NCBI GenBank assembly: GCA_905209085.1
Contig: CAJLRM010000012.1
Span: 1 to 57,642, forward strand
Source of the DNA: an uncultured Eubacteriales bacterium
GTDB lineage: Bacteria; Bacillota; Clostridia; Christensenellales; Borkfalkiaceae
Direction of reading: 5' to 3'
DNA length: 57,642 nt
Of the stretch, positions 15,579 to 24,972 are shown piece by piece (within the stretch, counting starts at the first letter, position 1; the number at the start of each line of letters is the position of its first letter). The notes beneath the pieces were generated by a model. The model did no database searches, was not told where the DNA came from, and saw nothing but the letters and a program-made list of their open reading frames with translations. The translations under genes were made by a program, and so were the position numbers.

Positions 15579-15602
15579 GTAGATTTTTTCGACTCTCGGG
15601 TT
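15579..15602 (-). promoter_or_regulatory. Putative ECF promoter (AACC-N16-CTAC), locus 1
   Basis: Leftward GTAACC (AACC at 15602-15599), 16 bases, CTAC (15582-15579), 54 bases before the sigma start codon. AAC-containing -35 elements are a hallmark of ECF promoters. The same spacing and bases recur at 44879-44902. Confidence 0.55.
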
Positions 15603-16450
15603 ACGCCTTGATAAAACTTTCCCAAAAATCGTATTCGGGCGTTCAAGGACCGCGGACTTAAACGCGTCCCGCTTCCCCCTGAACGCTTATTTTTAAGTAC
15701 GCGCCATAAAAGCGGAGGAGGGAAAACTTCGCTTGAATTCCCTTTGTCCCCCCGCTTGAAAACGGCGCAACACGCCTGAAAAAATCCTTCTTTGCAGGAC
15801 GTGACAGACGGCGGCAGCCGCGCGCACCGCCCTCACAAAAGCGTTTTTTACGCGGAATCCCGTTGTGCAAGCGTTGCTCCTGAAAACCCCCTCAATGCGG
15901 CGAAAGGGAGCGCACGCGATATTTTTTCGCCGCGGCGGAACGCCGCAAAAGGAAAACGCCCTTTCTGCTTGCGTTACCGCGTTCACACCTTGCCCCTTTC
16001 GGGCAACTGCGGACTATCTTTCCCCACTCGGTTTAGAACGTTCCCACGCGCCCCTGCGGACAACCGCAAGAACGGTTTTCTCTGCTTTCCTTCCGACCTT
16101 CCCTCGTTCTCCCCGCCTTTGAACACCCGCCGATTTCTTCAATCGCCTTGGAATATTCTTTATCGTCCTAGCCTTTAAATACCCGCGGGAACAATTTTTT
16201 TCTTCGCCTCGACGCGATTACGCCGCGCAAAAGTCTGTTGCCTGTTTTTGGCAACGACAAAAGTCGGACCACGACGAAAGCGGCTTTTTTCCCGCCTTAG
16301 CATTTTTCAGATCGCGCAAAAATTCTTTCTTTGGGCAAATTTTGTGCGATAGAGCGGCTCACGTCGATTAAACGCGCCCCCTATCCGCTTTGCCGCGCCT
16401 TGTCCTGGAACGAATGCCTACCCGCTGTTTTGCGTTTAGGCGAATCATCC
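15603..16450. other. Gene-free stretch
   Basis: About 850 bases with several overlapping low-complexity reading frames but none with a ribosome site or recognisable domain. A small hairpin GTTGCC / GGCAAC is present near 16240-16256. Nothing else could be supported. Confidence 0.5.
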
Positions 16451-17179
16451 CTAATTTCTTTTCCGATTTCCGAAGAGCGCCAGCACCCAAAGCGCGAAAC
16501 GGAGGAAGTAGAGCATGGAAGTGAGCAGTCCCGCCACGTAGGTCAGCGCGGCGGCGGATAACACCTTGCTCGCGCCCGGTTTTTCCTCCTCGGTGAGGAC
16601 TCCCTCCGCGAGCAGCATTTTTTTCGCGCGGCGGGAAGCGTCCAGCTCCACGGGCAGCGTCACGAGATGAAAGAGGGTGGACAGACCGTATAAAATAATG
16701 CCCGCGATCGCCGCGTAAAACCCGACGGAAGAGAAATTCAGCAAAAGGTCGAGCAGCAATCCCACCAGCACGAGAGGCACCGCCATACGCGCGCCGATGT
16801 TTACCACGGGGACGAGCGCGGAGCGGATCTTATAGGGAACATACCCCTTTTCTTTCTGCATGACGTGCCCGATTTCGTGCGCCGCGACGGCGACCGCCGC
16901 CACCGAGTCGTTGCCGTAGGTGGAATCGGACAAATTGACGATCTGACGTTTGGGGTCGAAATGATCGGTGAGAGTGCCCTTCACCTTGCCCACGGATATG
17001 TCGTAAACGCCGTTTGCGCGCAAGAGCCGCACCGCGGTGTCATATCCCGTCATATGCGAAGCGTTTTTCTGCGCGCTGAACGCATTATAGGAGGAATGGA
17101 CGCGCATACTTGCCCATCCCGAGAAAATAGAGCAGAGCAGAAGAAGTCCCAAAAATACAAAATAAGACATATAAGGCAT
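16451..17179 (-). CDS. yugP: YugP-type membrane zinc metallopeptidase
   Basis: This 242-residue membrane protein belongs to the Zn_peptidase_2 family. The zinc-binding active site is HEIGH (H101, E102, H105). A first membrane helix is at residues 4-22, and further hydrophobic segments run about 125-148, 152-175 and 210-236. A third metal ligand is likely the E/D in VELDASRRAKKML. It is presumably a housekeeping or stress-related protease acting at the membrane; substrates of the family are largely unknown. The size and order of segments match B. subtilis YugP. It stands alone, leftward, between the ECF locus and the feo genes. Confidence 0.88.
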   Translation of the reverse strand: MPYMSYFVFLGLLLLCSIFSGWASMRVHSSYNAFSAQKNASHMTGYDTAVRLLRANGVYDISVGKVKGTLTDHFDPKRQIVNLSDSTYGNDSVAAVAVAAHEIGHVMQKEKGYVPYKIRSALVPVVNIGARMAVPLVLVGLLLDLLLNFSSVGFYAAIAGIILYGLSTLFHLVTLPVELDASRRAKKMLLAEGVLTEEEKPGASKVLSAAALTYVAGLLTSMLYFLRFALWVLALFGNRKRN

Positions 17180-17389
17180 GACAGCATCTCCTTTTTTTCT
17201 TTATATAGCCGAAAGTTCCTTTCAAACGTCCTCAATCCCTTTGCCCGTAAAGCATCGAGGGCAATTTTTGTCTTTTGCGCTCTTTCGCGGTTTTCTGCGT
17301 TTTTGTGTTTTTTTCTTTTTTTATTTTTGCTTTCAACCTTGCCTCATCCCTTTTCACACCAAAGAGGGAGAGCCGTTCTTTCGCCGCGT

Positions 17390-17620
17390 TCACTCCCTAC
17401 GGTTTTCGTCTTCTTTTTCGGTTTTTAAACCGTCTTTCTTGCGTTCTTTTTCCGCCGATTTTTTGGTTTTCCGTTTTTCCCGACAGGAGGAACAGCCCGG
17501 GCATCCCGCGCAATTTCCCGAACAGCCGCCGCAAGAATTTTTATGTTTTATCATATAGACTACGGCGGCGATAAAACATACGCCGACGAGAACGAGCGCG
17601 ATAATGCTTGGCGGATTCAT
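17390..17620 (-). CDS. FeoB-associated Cys-rich membrane protein
   Basis: This 76-residue protein has one N-terminal membrane helix (about 4-22, SIIALVLVGVCFIAAVVYMI), then a cysteine cluster (SCGGCSGNCAGCPGCSSC, seven Cys) and a highly charged Lys/Glu tail. It follows the FeoAB gene by about 110 bases on the same strand, the usual place for this small family, and probably helps ferrous iron uptake by binding Fe2+ at the membrane or handling it inside. The start at 17620 is supported by AAGGGAG. The upstream ATG at 17686 would add 22 residues of non-membrane sequence and is less likely. Confidence 0.85.
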   Translation of the reverse strand: MNPPSIIALVLVGVCFIAAVVYMIKHKNSCGGCSGNCAGCPGCSSCREKRKTKKSAEKERKKDGLKTEKEDENRRE

Positions 17621-17727
17621 AACTTTTCTCCCTTCCGACGAAAAGTCGGCGCAAACGGTCGCATGGAACGGGAACGCAGAAAACAACGCTGCCCGCGAGA
17701 TTTAACGGGCGGGGAAACAGCGGCGTT

Positions 17728-20082
17728 TTAAATAAAGATCCCTCCGACGAGGGCGACGAGAAGACAGACGAGATACGCCAGCAGGCACTGTCCCACGACA
17801 AGCCCCGCGGCCCAGCCCCGGCCGAGCTCCCGCTTCACCGCCGCGATCGCCGCCACGCAGGGCGTATACAGCAGGATAAAGAGCAAAAACACGAATGCGG
17901 AAAGGGGAGAAAACAGCGTCGAAACGGACGCGCCGCCGAGGAGTACGGTGAGCGTACTCTTGACGCTCTCCTTCGCCGTAAAGCCCGTGATGAGCGCCGT
18001 CGCCGCGCGCCAATCCCCAAACCCCAAGGGTTTGAAGATCACAGACACCCAATTTCCCACCGTCGCCAAAAGGCTCGCGGAGGAGTCGGCGACGAAATTC
18101 AGGCGGGCGTCGAAGCTCTGTAAAAACCAAATGACCACCGACGCCACGAAGATGATCGTAAAGGCGCGGGTGATGAAATCCCGCGATTTTTCCCAGATGA
18201 GCTGAAATACGCTTTTGAGCGAAGGCAAACGATAATTGGGAAGTTCCATGACGAACGGCACAGGCTCCCCCTTGAACGCCGTCTTTTTCATCACAAACGC
18301 CGCCAAAAGCGCCATCGCGATGCCGATGACGTAAAGTCCGATCATCACGAAGGCCGCCGCTTTTGGAAAAAACGCCGTGCAAAGCATTCCGTAGACGGGG
18401 ATCTTCGCCGAACAGCTCATGAACGGAGTGAGCATGACGGTCATTTTTCTGTCCCTGTCCGAGGGCAGCGTCCGCGTCGCCATAATGGCGGGCACGCTGC
18501 ATCCGAACCCCACCAGCATGGGCACGAAACTCCTGCCCGAAAGCCCGATCTTCCGCAAGGGCTTATCCATGACGAACGCTACCCGCGCCATGTATCCCGT
18601 GTCCTCCAAAATGGATAAAAAGAAAAACAACACCACGATGGTGGGCAGAAAACTCAACACGCTCCCCACCCCCGCGAACACGCCGTCGATGATTAGGGAA
18701 TGCACCACGGGATTGATGCCGTAACGGGTAAGTCCCGCGCTCGCCTTATCGGTAAGCCAACCGATTCCAAGTTCCATCCAGTCGGAGAGATATTTTCCGA
18801 ACAGTCCGAAGGTGAGATAAAACACCAGCCCCATGATCAGCACGAAAGCGGGCAGGGCGGTATATTTCCCCGTCAGGAATTTATCCAATCTTTCGCTGCG
18901 CTTTCTCTCCCTGCTCTCGCGCGGCTTCACCACCGTGTCCGCGCAAAGCCCTGCTATGTAACGAAAGCGCATATCCGCAAGCGCCGCCATCGCGTCCGTG
19001 CCGCTCTCCGACTCCATCTGCCTGATGATGTGCCCCGACATTTCCTTTTCGTTTTCCGAAAGCCCCAGGGCGTTTAAAACGAGTTCGTCCCCTTCCACGA
19101 GTTTCGTCGCCGCGAAGCGGAGCGGAATACCCGCCGCTTTGGCGTGATCCTCGATGAGATGAGAAATGCCGTGAATACAGCGGTGCACCGCGCCGCCGTC
19201 CGCGCCGTTCGCAGAACAAAAGTCCACGTCGAAGGGCATTTCCCGATACCTGGCGACATGGAGAGCGTGTTCGATCAGTTCGTCTATTCCCTCGTTTTTC
19301 GCCGCCGAAACGGGAACGACGGGAATGCCCAGTTCCGCTTCCAGCGCGTTGACGTCTATCGTCCCTCCGCCGCCGCGCACTTCGTCCATCATATTGAGGG
19401 CGATGACCATGGGGATATCCAGCGTGATGAGTTGAAGGGTCAAATAGAGATTCCGTTCGATATTCGTCGCGTCGAGAATATTGATGATGGCGTCGGGCTT
19501 TTCCTTCAAGAGAAACTCCCGCGTCACGATCTCCTCCCCCGTGTACGGGGAAAGAGAATAGATGCCGGGCAGGTCTGTGACGACGGCCTCCTTATGCTTG
19601 CGAATCGTTCCGTCCTTCCTGTCCACCGTCACGCCCGGAAAGTTGCCCACGTGCTGATTGGCGCCCGTCAGCTGATTAAAGAGGGTGGTCTTGCCCGAAT
19701 TCTGATTGCCCGCGAGCGCGAATTTGAGGGGCGCCCCCTCCGCGATCACCCCGCCCGCCGTCCGCTTCTTCGTTTCCTCGCCCACCCCGGGATGAGGAGT
19801 TCGGAAACGGGATTTCTTTTCCGGCGCCGTTCCGTCCGCGACGGCCAAGGGCTCCTTTACTTCCTCCACCCCGATCTTCGCGGCGTCCGCCTTTCGCAGC
19901 GTAAGTTCGTACCCGCGCACGCTGAGTTCGACGGGGTCGCCCATGGGCGCCGTCTTTACGAGTGTCACCTCCGTACCCGGCGTCAGCCCCATATCCAGGA
20001 TGTGTTTTCTGAGGGAAATTTCGCCGCCGTCCACCGACGTGATGCAGGCGCTCTTCCCTATCGGCAATTTATCCAATGTCAT
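17728..20082 (-). CDS. feoB: Ferrous iron transporter, FeoA-FeoB fusion
   Basis: This 784-residue protein takes up Fe2+ across the cytoplasmic membrane. Residues 1-72 form a FeoA SH3-like domain (LPIGKSACITSVDG, HILDMGLTPGTEVTLV). The G domain follows from about 114: G1 GNQNSGKTTLF, G2-region GNFPGVTVDRKDG, G3 DLPGIYSL, G4 NMMDE. A helical spacer comes next, and the gated membrane domain covers about 410-784 with the two Gate motifs (around VGFGCSVPAIMATR and LLYTPCVAAIAAVKRELG). FeoA is usually a separate protein, so this is a fusion form known in some bacteria. The small Cys-rich partner is downstream. The leader carries a 10-bp GC hairpin. No Fur-like box was recognised. Confidence 0.95.
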   Translation of the reverse strand: MTLDKLPIGKSACITSVDGGEISLRKHILDMGLTPGTEVTLVKTAPMGDPVELSVRGYELTLRKADAAKIGVEEVKEPLAVADGTAPEKKSRFRTPHPGVGEETKKRTAGGVIAEGAPLKFALAGNQNSGKTTLFNQLTGANQHVGNFPGVTVDRKDGTIRKHKEAVVTDLPGIYSLSPYTGEEIVTREFLLKEKPDAIINILDATNIERNLYLTLQLITLDIPMVIALNMMDEVRGGGGTIDVNALEAELGIPVVPVSAAKNEGIDELIEHALHVARYREMPFDVDFCSANGADGGAVHRCIHGISHLIEDHAKAAGIPLRFAATKLVEGDELVLNALGLSENEKEMSGHIIRQMESESGTDAMAALADMRFRYIAGLCADTVVKPRESRERKRSERLDKFLTGKYTALPAFVLIMGLVFYLTFGLFGKYLSDWMELGIGWLTDKASAGLTRYGINPVVHSLIIDGVFAGVGSVLSFLPTIVVLFFFLSILEDTGYMARVAFVMDKPLRKIGLSGRSFVPMLVGFGCSVPAIMATRTLPSDRDRKMTVMLTPFMSCSAKIPVYGMLCTAFFPKAAAFVMIGLYVIGIAMALLAAFVMKKTAFKGEPVPFVMELPNYRLPSLKSVFQLIWEKSRDFITRAFTIIFVASVVIWFLQSFDARLNFVADSSASLLATVGNWVSVIFKPLGFGDWRAATALITGFTAKESVKSTLTVLLGGASVSTLFSPLSAFVFLLFILLYTPCVAAIAAVKRELGRGWAAGLVVGQCLLAYLVCLLVALVGGIFI

Positions 20083-20136
20083 AATTTTCTCTATTTTCGA
20101 GCGTTAAAATTTCTATCCGATACGTCCGCACGACTC

Positions 20137-20166
20137 GCCGCCGCAAAAAATCTGTCTTGCGGCGGC
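20137..20166 (-). promoter_or_regulatory. Hairpin in the feo leader
   Basis: GCCGCCGCAA (20137-20146) and TTGCGGCGGC (20157-20166) form a perfect 10-bp stem with a 10-base loop, about 55 bases upstream of the feoAB start. No U-tract follows on the leftward strand, so it is not a simple terminator. Confidence 0.4.
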
Positions 20167-20226
20167 GCCGCCCGAACGAAAGAAACGGACGTTTATCCGC
20201 CGTCCCGCCCGCGATTGCTCTCTATT

Positions 20227-20255
20227 ATGCTATCATAAAAGCGTGCGTTTGTCAA
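20227..20255 (-). promoter_or_regulatory. Promoter of feoAB
   Basis: Leftward TTGACA (20255-20250), a 17-base spacer and TAGCAT (20232-20227). The leader to the ATG would be about 140 bases. Confidence 0.5.
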
Positions 20256-20402
20256 GTATTTCGCCCGTGACGCGCGGCGGGAGTTCCCTTTGGCGCCTAT
20301 TTCCTCCAAGGCGTTCGGCGCAGACCTGCCCCGCTCGTTTACAAATCAAAAAAAGAAAGCGTCCCGAAGACCCGAGGCGCCCGATTTTCAAGAGATCCGA
20401 TC

Positions 20403-21821
20403 TTATGCGGCATTTTTCTTTTTTCTGCGCATTTCCCACAAGCGACTGAATCCGTAGGAACGCGTACAGCGATTTTTACGCATGATGAAGTAGTAGCAGC
20501 TCACGAGGAAAATATCCGCCGCCAGCCAAGCCGTCGGATTGGAGAGGCAGATGCCCGTAAAGCCGAAATAGCGGACGAAGAGAAAGGAGGAAAGCGACCT
20601 GCCGACGAGTTCCGTCACGCCCGCCACCATGGTCAGCGCGGATTTTCCGATGCCCTGTAAGGCGTTGCGATAGATATGAATGATTCCCAGTGCGCCGTAG
20701 CAACTGCTTTGGAAGAGAAGATACTTTTTGGAATATTGTATCATTTCCTCGTAGTAGAGCGCCGCGTCGCCCGTACTCCTATCGAGAAAAATACTCGTGA
20801 GAGGTCCGCCGAAAAGCGCGCAGACGGCGATCCCGACGCCCCAAAAAAGCAGGGTGTACGCGCCGGCGGCAAATACGCCGTCCTTGATCCTGCCGTAATT
20901 TCCCGCGCCGTAATTTTGTCCTGCATAGGTCGCCATAGTCACGCCGAGCGCTTCGAACATACTCCCCAAAAGATTGTTGATTTTCGTCGAAGCCGCGTAT
21001 GCCGTCACCACGCCGGGCATTCCCGCGTCGAGGGAATTGAGCGCGGATTGCTGTATAATACACCCCACCGCCGTGATCGAAAATTGCAGCGCCATCGGCA
21101 AGCCTATCGCCACGTGACCGCCCCAAAGTTTCCAATCGATCTTCCAATCTCCTTTCGCAGGGCAAAGCATCGGATATTTTTTCAACATATAGACGATGCC
21201 GCCTACTCCCGAAACGAACTGACTGATCACCGTCGCCGTCGCGACGCCCGTATAATTCATGCCAAACACTAAAATGAAAAGCAGATTCAATCCGACGTTG
21301 AGCGAAGCCGAAACGAAAAGAATGACGAGCGGCGTCTTGGTGTCCCCGATCGCGCGCAGCGTCGCCGCGGCGATGTTGTAAAGGACCGTGGCGCCGATGC
21401 CGCCGAAACAGACGAAGAGATACCAATACGCATAGCCGAAATACTTATCGGGCGTCTGCATCAGCCTTAACAGAGGCTTCGTAAGAGGCATGGAAAGGGA
21501 CGTCAAAAGCACCGTCAAAACAAGGCACAGTTCCAAAGAAACCGCCACGCTTTTTCTCACGCCTTCCTCGTCGTGCGCGCCAAAGCGCTGACTAGTGCGC
21601 ACGGCAAAGCCCGCCGTCAGCCCCGACGCGAAACCGAGCACGAGAAAAGTGACCGATCCCGTGCTGCTCACCCCCGCCATCGCGTCCGAAGAAATCGCGC
21701 GGCCGACGATGATGGAATCCGCCATATTGTAAAGCTGTTGAAAGATATTGCCCAAAAGCACGGGCAACATAAAAAACAGGATAAGTTTGAAGGGGCTTCC
21801 CTTCGTTAAATCCTTCGTCAT
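20403..21821 (-). CDS. MATE-family multidrug/toxin efflux transporter
   Basis: This 472-residue inner-membrane antiporter has the 12-helix MATE fold. The N-terminal half begins LTKGSPFKLILFFMLPVLLGNIFQQLYNMADSIIVGR in the family's usual form, and the two MatE repeats each carry the ADS..VGR or equivalent signature. It probably exports cationic compounds with H+ or Na+ exchange. The gene has its own promoter with a perfect palindrome between -35 and -10, so a local repressor is likely. The basic tail MRKKKKNAA closes the protein. It is separate in sequence from the MATE-kinase fusion at 32714-34720. Confidence 0.92.
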   Translation of the reverse strand: MTKDLTKGSPFKLILFFMLPVLLGNIFQQLYNMADSIIVGRAISSDAMAGVSSTGSVTFLVLGFASGLTAGFAVRTSQRFGAHDEEGVRKSVAVSLELCLVLTVLLTSLSMPLTKPLLRLMQTPDKYFGYAYWYLFVCFGGIGATVLYNIAAATLRAIGDTKTPLVILFVSASLNVGLNLLFILVFGMNYTGVATATVISQFVSGVGGIVYMLKKYPMLCPAKGDWKIDWKLWGGHVAIGLPMALQFSITAVGCIIQQSALNSLDAGMPGVVTAYAASTKINNLLGSMFEALGVTMATYAGQNYGAGNYGRIKDGVFAAGAYTLLFWGVGIAVCALFGGPLTSIFLDRSTGDAALYYEEMIQYSKKYLLFQSSCYGALGIIHIYRNALQGIGKSALTMVAGVTELVGRSLSSFLFVRYFGFTGICLSNPTAWLAADIFLVSCYYFIMRKNRCTRSYGFSRLWEMRRKKKNAA

Positions 21822-21933
21822 AAAAAACCTCTGCGGGATAACCTCCGCTCCCTTCTCTCAATCGCTTTCCCTTTTTATCCGCGCTTTCCCTCTCGGCAAA
21901 GCGCCGCCCATCCACCCGCGTGAACGTATGTGT

Positions 21934-21962
21934 ATTATATAATTGTCGCGACAAAAATTCAA
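21934..21962 (-). promoter_or_regulatory. MATE gene promoter with internal palindrome
   Basis: Leftward TTGAAT (21962-21957), 17 bases, TATAAT (21939-21934). The spacer contains TTGTCGCGACAA (21943-21954), a perfect 12-base palindrome in the ideal place for a repressor. Confidence 0.6.
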
Positions 21963-22203
21963 TCGTTTTATCACAAGTTTTTTTTATGATTCCTTTTTGC
22001 GATTTTGCGCCAGAAAATTATCGAATTTTTCATGAAACAAGCCCCCTTTTCGGCGCGTACCCCCGTAAAAAAGGAAGCTTAGGAAGCGTCGGGGGAGGGA
22101 AGGCGTCTATCCGCGTTATCCTGCTTAGTTTTTAAGCGGCATGAGAAGGAGATAAAAAAGATTTTCGGGCAGGAAGTGAAACGGCATAGCCTATAAAATT
22201 TAA

Positions 22204-22232
22204 AAGGCGGGCAAAAATTTTGCGCCCGCCTT
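22204..22232 (-). terminator. Second terminator behind RNase G
   Basis: AAGGCGGGC pairs with GCCCGCCTT across an 11-base loop. On the leftward strand TTTT follows. Confidence 0.7.
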
Positions 22233-22242
22233 GTTCTTCATG

Positions 22243-22272
22243 AAAAAGACTTCTCCCCAAAGAGAAGTCTTT
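22243..22272 (-). terminator. First terminator behind RNase G
   Basis: AAAGACTTCTC (22245-22255) pairs with GAGAAGTCTTT (22262-22272) over 11 bp with a 6-base loop. T residues follow leftward. It starts 5 bases after the stop codon. Confidence 0.8.
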
Positions 22273-22276
22273 AAAA

Positions 22277-23782
22277 TCAATATAAGAGCTGCGCCTTATC
22301 GGGCAGATTCAATACGCCCGAATTATCTCCCCGCACGGAATACTGCGCCTCCTGAAAGGTCTTATGCGGAATCATATACACCCGCTTTTCCCGCCAGATC
22401 GTTTCCACCTCGCCGCGAAGCAATCCTTCGTTCAAAATTCTGCGCATAATGTTTTCGTTCAGTTCGATAATCGCCGCATGATAGCCGCCCGCAAAACAGT
22501 CCAAAATATCCGCGCGGATCCGCGTGATCACAAAAATATCTTCCGGAACGTATCCCACGCTTTTACAGTGCCCGCAGGGTTTGACCAAAAACGAAAGCAC
22601 GTCGCTTCCCACGCGCTTGCGCGTAAATTGCGTGAGGCAAAGCTCGCTCATGGGCAGGACGTGGCTTTTCGCCTTATCCTTTTCGAGGCACGCGGTCAAT
22701 TCCGCCGTCACCGCCTCCTTATGCCCCTCGTCCGTCATATCGATGAAATCCACCACCACGATGCCGCCGATATTCCTCAGCCGCACCTGCCGCGCGATCT
22801 CCCGCGCCGCTTCGAGATTGACCTTAAAAACCGTATCTTCCAGACTCGTATCCCCGACAAAGCTGCCTGAATTGACGTCCACCACCGTCATCGCCTCCGT
22901 ATGGTCGATGACGAGATAACCGCCGTTATCGAGAGGCACGGTGGGCTGCGCCGCCGCGAATACGAGCGGCGATATTCCGTACTCCCGCATCATCGCGCGT
23001 TTGCCCGTATAGTGGACGATCTTGCGTTCGGGCAAGTCCCCGCGAAGCCGCACCAGCTTCAACAGTCTATCGTACAGCACGTCGTCCCCGACGTACATCG
23101 CCGTCACGTCGTCCCCCATGCTGTCCCGCATGATCCGAATGGGCAAATCGAAATCCTTATACAGCACGCTGCCCACGGGGGCGTCCTTGGCGCATTCCTT
23201 CATGGCGCCGTACAAATTTTTCAGATACTCCGCCTCCCGCTTCAACTGCCGGCGCGTGACGAACGGCGCCTGCGTGCGGATGATAAAGCCCTCGTCCGTC
23301 CGTTCGCGCATTTTATCCGCGGTGAACAGGAGATTTTGGCGAAGTTCGGCCTCCGTGATTTTGCGGGAGATGCCGACGAAATCGGTATTGGGGAGATAAA
23401 TGAGATTCTTTCCCACGAAAGAAAGGTGCGTCGTCACCTTAGCGCCCTTATTCCCCCGCGGCGGTTTGGTGACCTGAACGATCACCTCGTCCCCCTCTTT
23501 GAGATTCAGCTGCTGGGCATTCGTCCCTCCCATGGTACCGTCATATTTTGAATAATCGGTATACGTTTCCTCCATGGAAAGATAACAATTGCGTTCCAGA
23601 CCGCAGGCGATAAACGCCGCCTGCATCCCGCTCAAAACGTTCATGACGCGCCCTTTATAGATATTGCCCACGACGTCGCCGCTCTTTTCTTTCTCCGCGG
23701 CGAACTCCGCAAGCCTGCCGTCCTCCAAAAGCGCGACAAACTGTTGACCGCAATAACGGTCGAAAAACCATTCCTTCTTCAT
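22277..23782 (-). CDS. rng: Ribonuclease E/G family endoribonuclease (RNase G-like)
   Basis: This endonuclease for rRNA maturation and mRNA decay is 501 residues, the RNase G size without the long RNase E scaffold tail. The S1 domain covers about residues 35-125 (GNIYKGRVMNVLSGMQAAFI). The catalytic magnesium site has aspartates in TVVDVNSGSF and GGIVVVDFIDM. The zinc-link is CGHCKS near residue 420. The C-terminal part is complete (PHKTFQEAQYSV). The gene follows the M50 peptidase by 180 bases on the same strand; in many Firmicutes this group sits just before rplU-rpmA. Two tandem terminators close the transcript, so those ribosomal genes are not directly downstream here. Confidence 0.94.
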   Translation of the reverse strand: MKKEWFFDRYCGQQFVALLEDGRLAEFAAEKEKSGDVVGNIYKGRVMNVLSGMQAAFIACGLERNCYLSMEETYTDYSKYDGTMGGTNAQQLNLKEGDEVIVQVTKPPRGNKGAKVTTHLSFVGKNLIYLPNTDFVGISRKITEAELRQNLLFTADKMRERTDEGFIIRTQAPFVTRRQLKREAEYLKNLYGAMKECAKDAPVGSVLYKDFDLPIRIMRDSMGDDVTAMYVGDDVLYDRLLKLVRLRGDLPERKIVHYTGKRAMMREYGISPLVFAAAQPTVPLDNGGYLVIDHTEAMTVVDVNSGSFVGDTSLEDTVFKVNLEAAREIARQVRLRNIGGIVVVDFIDMTDEGHKEAVTAELTACLEKDKAKSHVLPMSELCLTQFTRKRVGSDVLSFLVKPCGHCKSVGYVPEDIFVITRIRADILDCFAGGYHAAIIELNENIMRRILNEGLLRGEVETIWREKRVYMIPHKTFQEAQYSVRGDNSGVLNLPDKAQLLY

Positions 23783-23961
23783 TCCGTATCGTAAACCCGC
23801 TTTAAATTAATGACCTTTTCAAAAACAGACGCAGGACGTCCGCGACGATCATCCTCCCCCGCGCTCTCACTTCTTTCCATTCTTCGACTCATAGTATAGC
23901 ATATTACACGGGGTTTTGCAAGGGGGTTTTATAAATTCGTCAAGGGTTTTTCACATATTTT

Positions 23962-24972
23962 TTACATAAATTCACCCAAAGTCCGGTAGATTCCCGACGA
24001 AAAAAAGATTTCCGCGAGTTCGTTCTGGCGAAGTTCGCCCATGTACTCCTCGTTTTTGTCGTATACGTCGAGGATGAGGTACTTATCCTGCGTGACGAAG
24101 CCGACCGCGCGCTTTAACGTACAGTCCTCCGTCACCGCCACGCGGCGGATCTCCACGCCGCGGCGGAACGCGTCCTTGGACGAAAAATTGATTTTGGTAT
24201 ATTTCGCGGCTTCGGGCTTGGTGTTCCCGAACGCGCCCGCGCCGAGAAAGAGCGAGAAGGCAAGGAGCGTAAAATTGGGCTTTGCCTTAACGCAGAGCGC
24301 CGCGAACGCCGCGAGCAGCGTCAGCGCGAACGCCACTGTGATGCCGCGGCAGATTTTATCCGCCTTTTTTTCCTGCATATGCAGACACAGCGCACAGCGC
24401 AGCACCCGCCCGCCGTCGAGGGGATAGGCGGGAACGATATTGACGAGCGCGACGGCGAGGGAAACGAAACAGGCGGTGTCCGTGAAAGCGTAGGCGTCGG
24501 GATAGATCCACCACAGCGCCGCAAAAGCCGCCGCCGTACAAAGATTGCACAGCGGTCCCCACACGGCGACGAAAATTTCGTCCTTGAAACTAATCCCCGA
24601 TAAATCCCCGTCGATCACCGCGCCGTAGGGCATTAGGACCACGCGGTCGAGCGAGTAGCCGAGCCGCGCGGCGGCGAAAGCGTGCGCGCATTCGTGCTGC
24701 AAAGCCACCAGAGCGCTCAAAAGAAACATCGGCAACTCGCCGATGAAGCAATAGTACACGCCGAGCAGCAGGAAAAGCGGGTGCACGGAAAATCTCGACC
24801 GCGCACGGCGGCTCTTCCGCCGCCGATCCTTTCTTTTAGACAGCGCGTCGAAAATCGCAGGGTCGGATGCCCCCTGCGCGCCTGAAACGGGTGTCTGCTC
24901 GGCGTTTTCCGCCGAGATATGCGGCGTCGAAGCGTTTGCGCTTGCGGCGAAGTCCTGTACGGTGTTTTCCAT
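23962..24972 (-). CDS. M50 site-2 protease, SpoIVFB-like
   Basis: This 336-residue intramembrane metalloprotease has the zinc site HECAH (H93, E94, H97) in a membrane helix and the third ligand in YPLDGGR (D186). The hydrophobic helices between and after are typical of SpoIVFB-type site-2 proteases. The first 60 residues form a variable, charged cytoplasmic head, and the C-terminal 90 residues (from about AVTEDCTLKRAVGFV) may be a CBS-like regulatory region. In Bacillus SpoIVFB cuts pro-sigma-K during sporulation. The adjacent SpoIVFA-like gene supports that family relation, but sporulation is not proven by this window. Confidence 0.88.
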   Translation of the reverse strand: MENTVQDFAASANASTPHISAENAEQTPVSGAQGASDPAIFDALSKRKDRRRKSRRARSRFSVHPLFLLLGVYYCFIGELPMFLLSALVALQHECAHAFAAARLGYSLDRVVLMPYGAVIDGDLSGISFKDEIFVAVWGPLCNLCTAAAFAALWWIYPDAYAFTDTACFVSLAVALVNIVPAYPLDGGRVLRCALCLHMQEKKADKICRGITVAFALTLLAAFAALCVKAKPNFTLLAFSLFLGAGAFGNTKPEAAKYTKINFSSKDAFRRGVEIRRVAVTEDCTLKRAVGFVTQDKYLILDVYDKNEEYMGELRQNELAEIFFSSGIYRTLGEFM

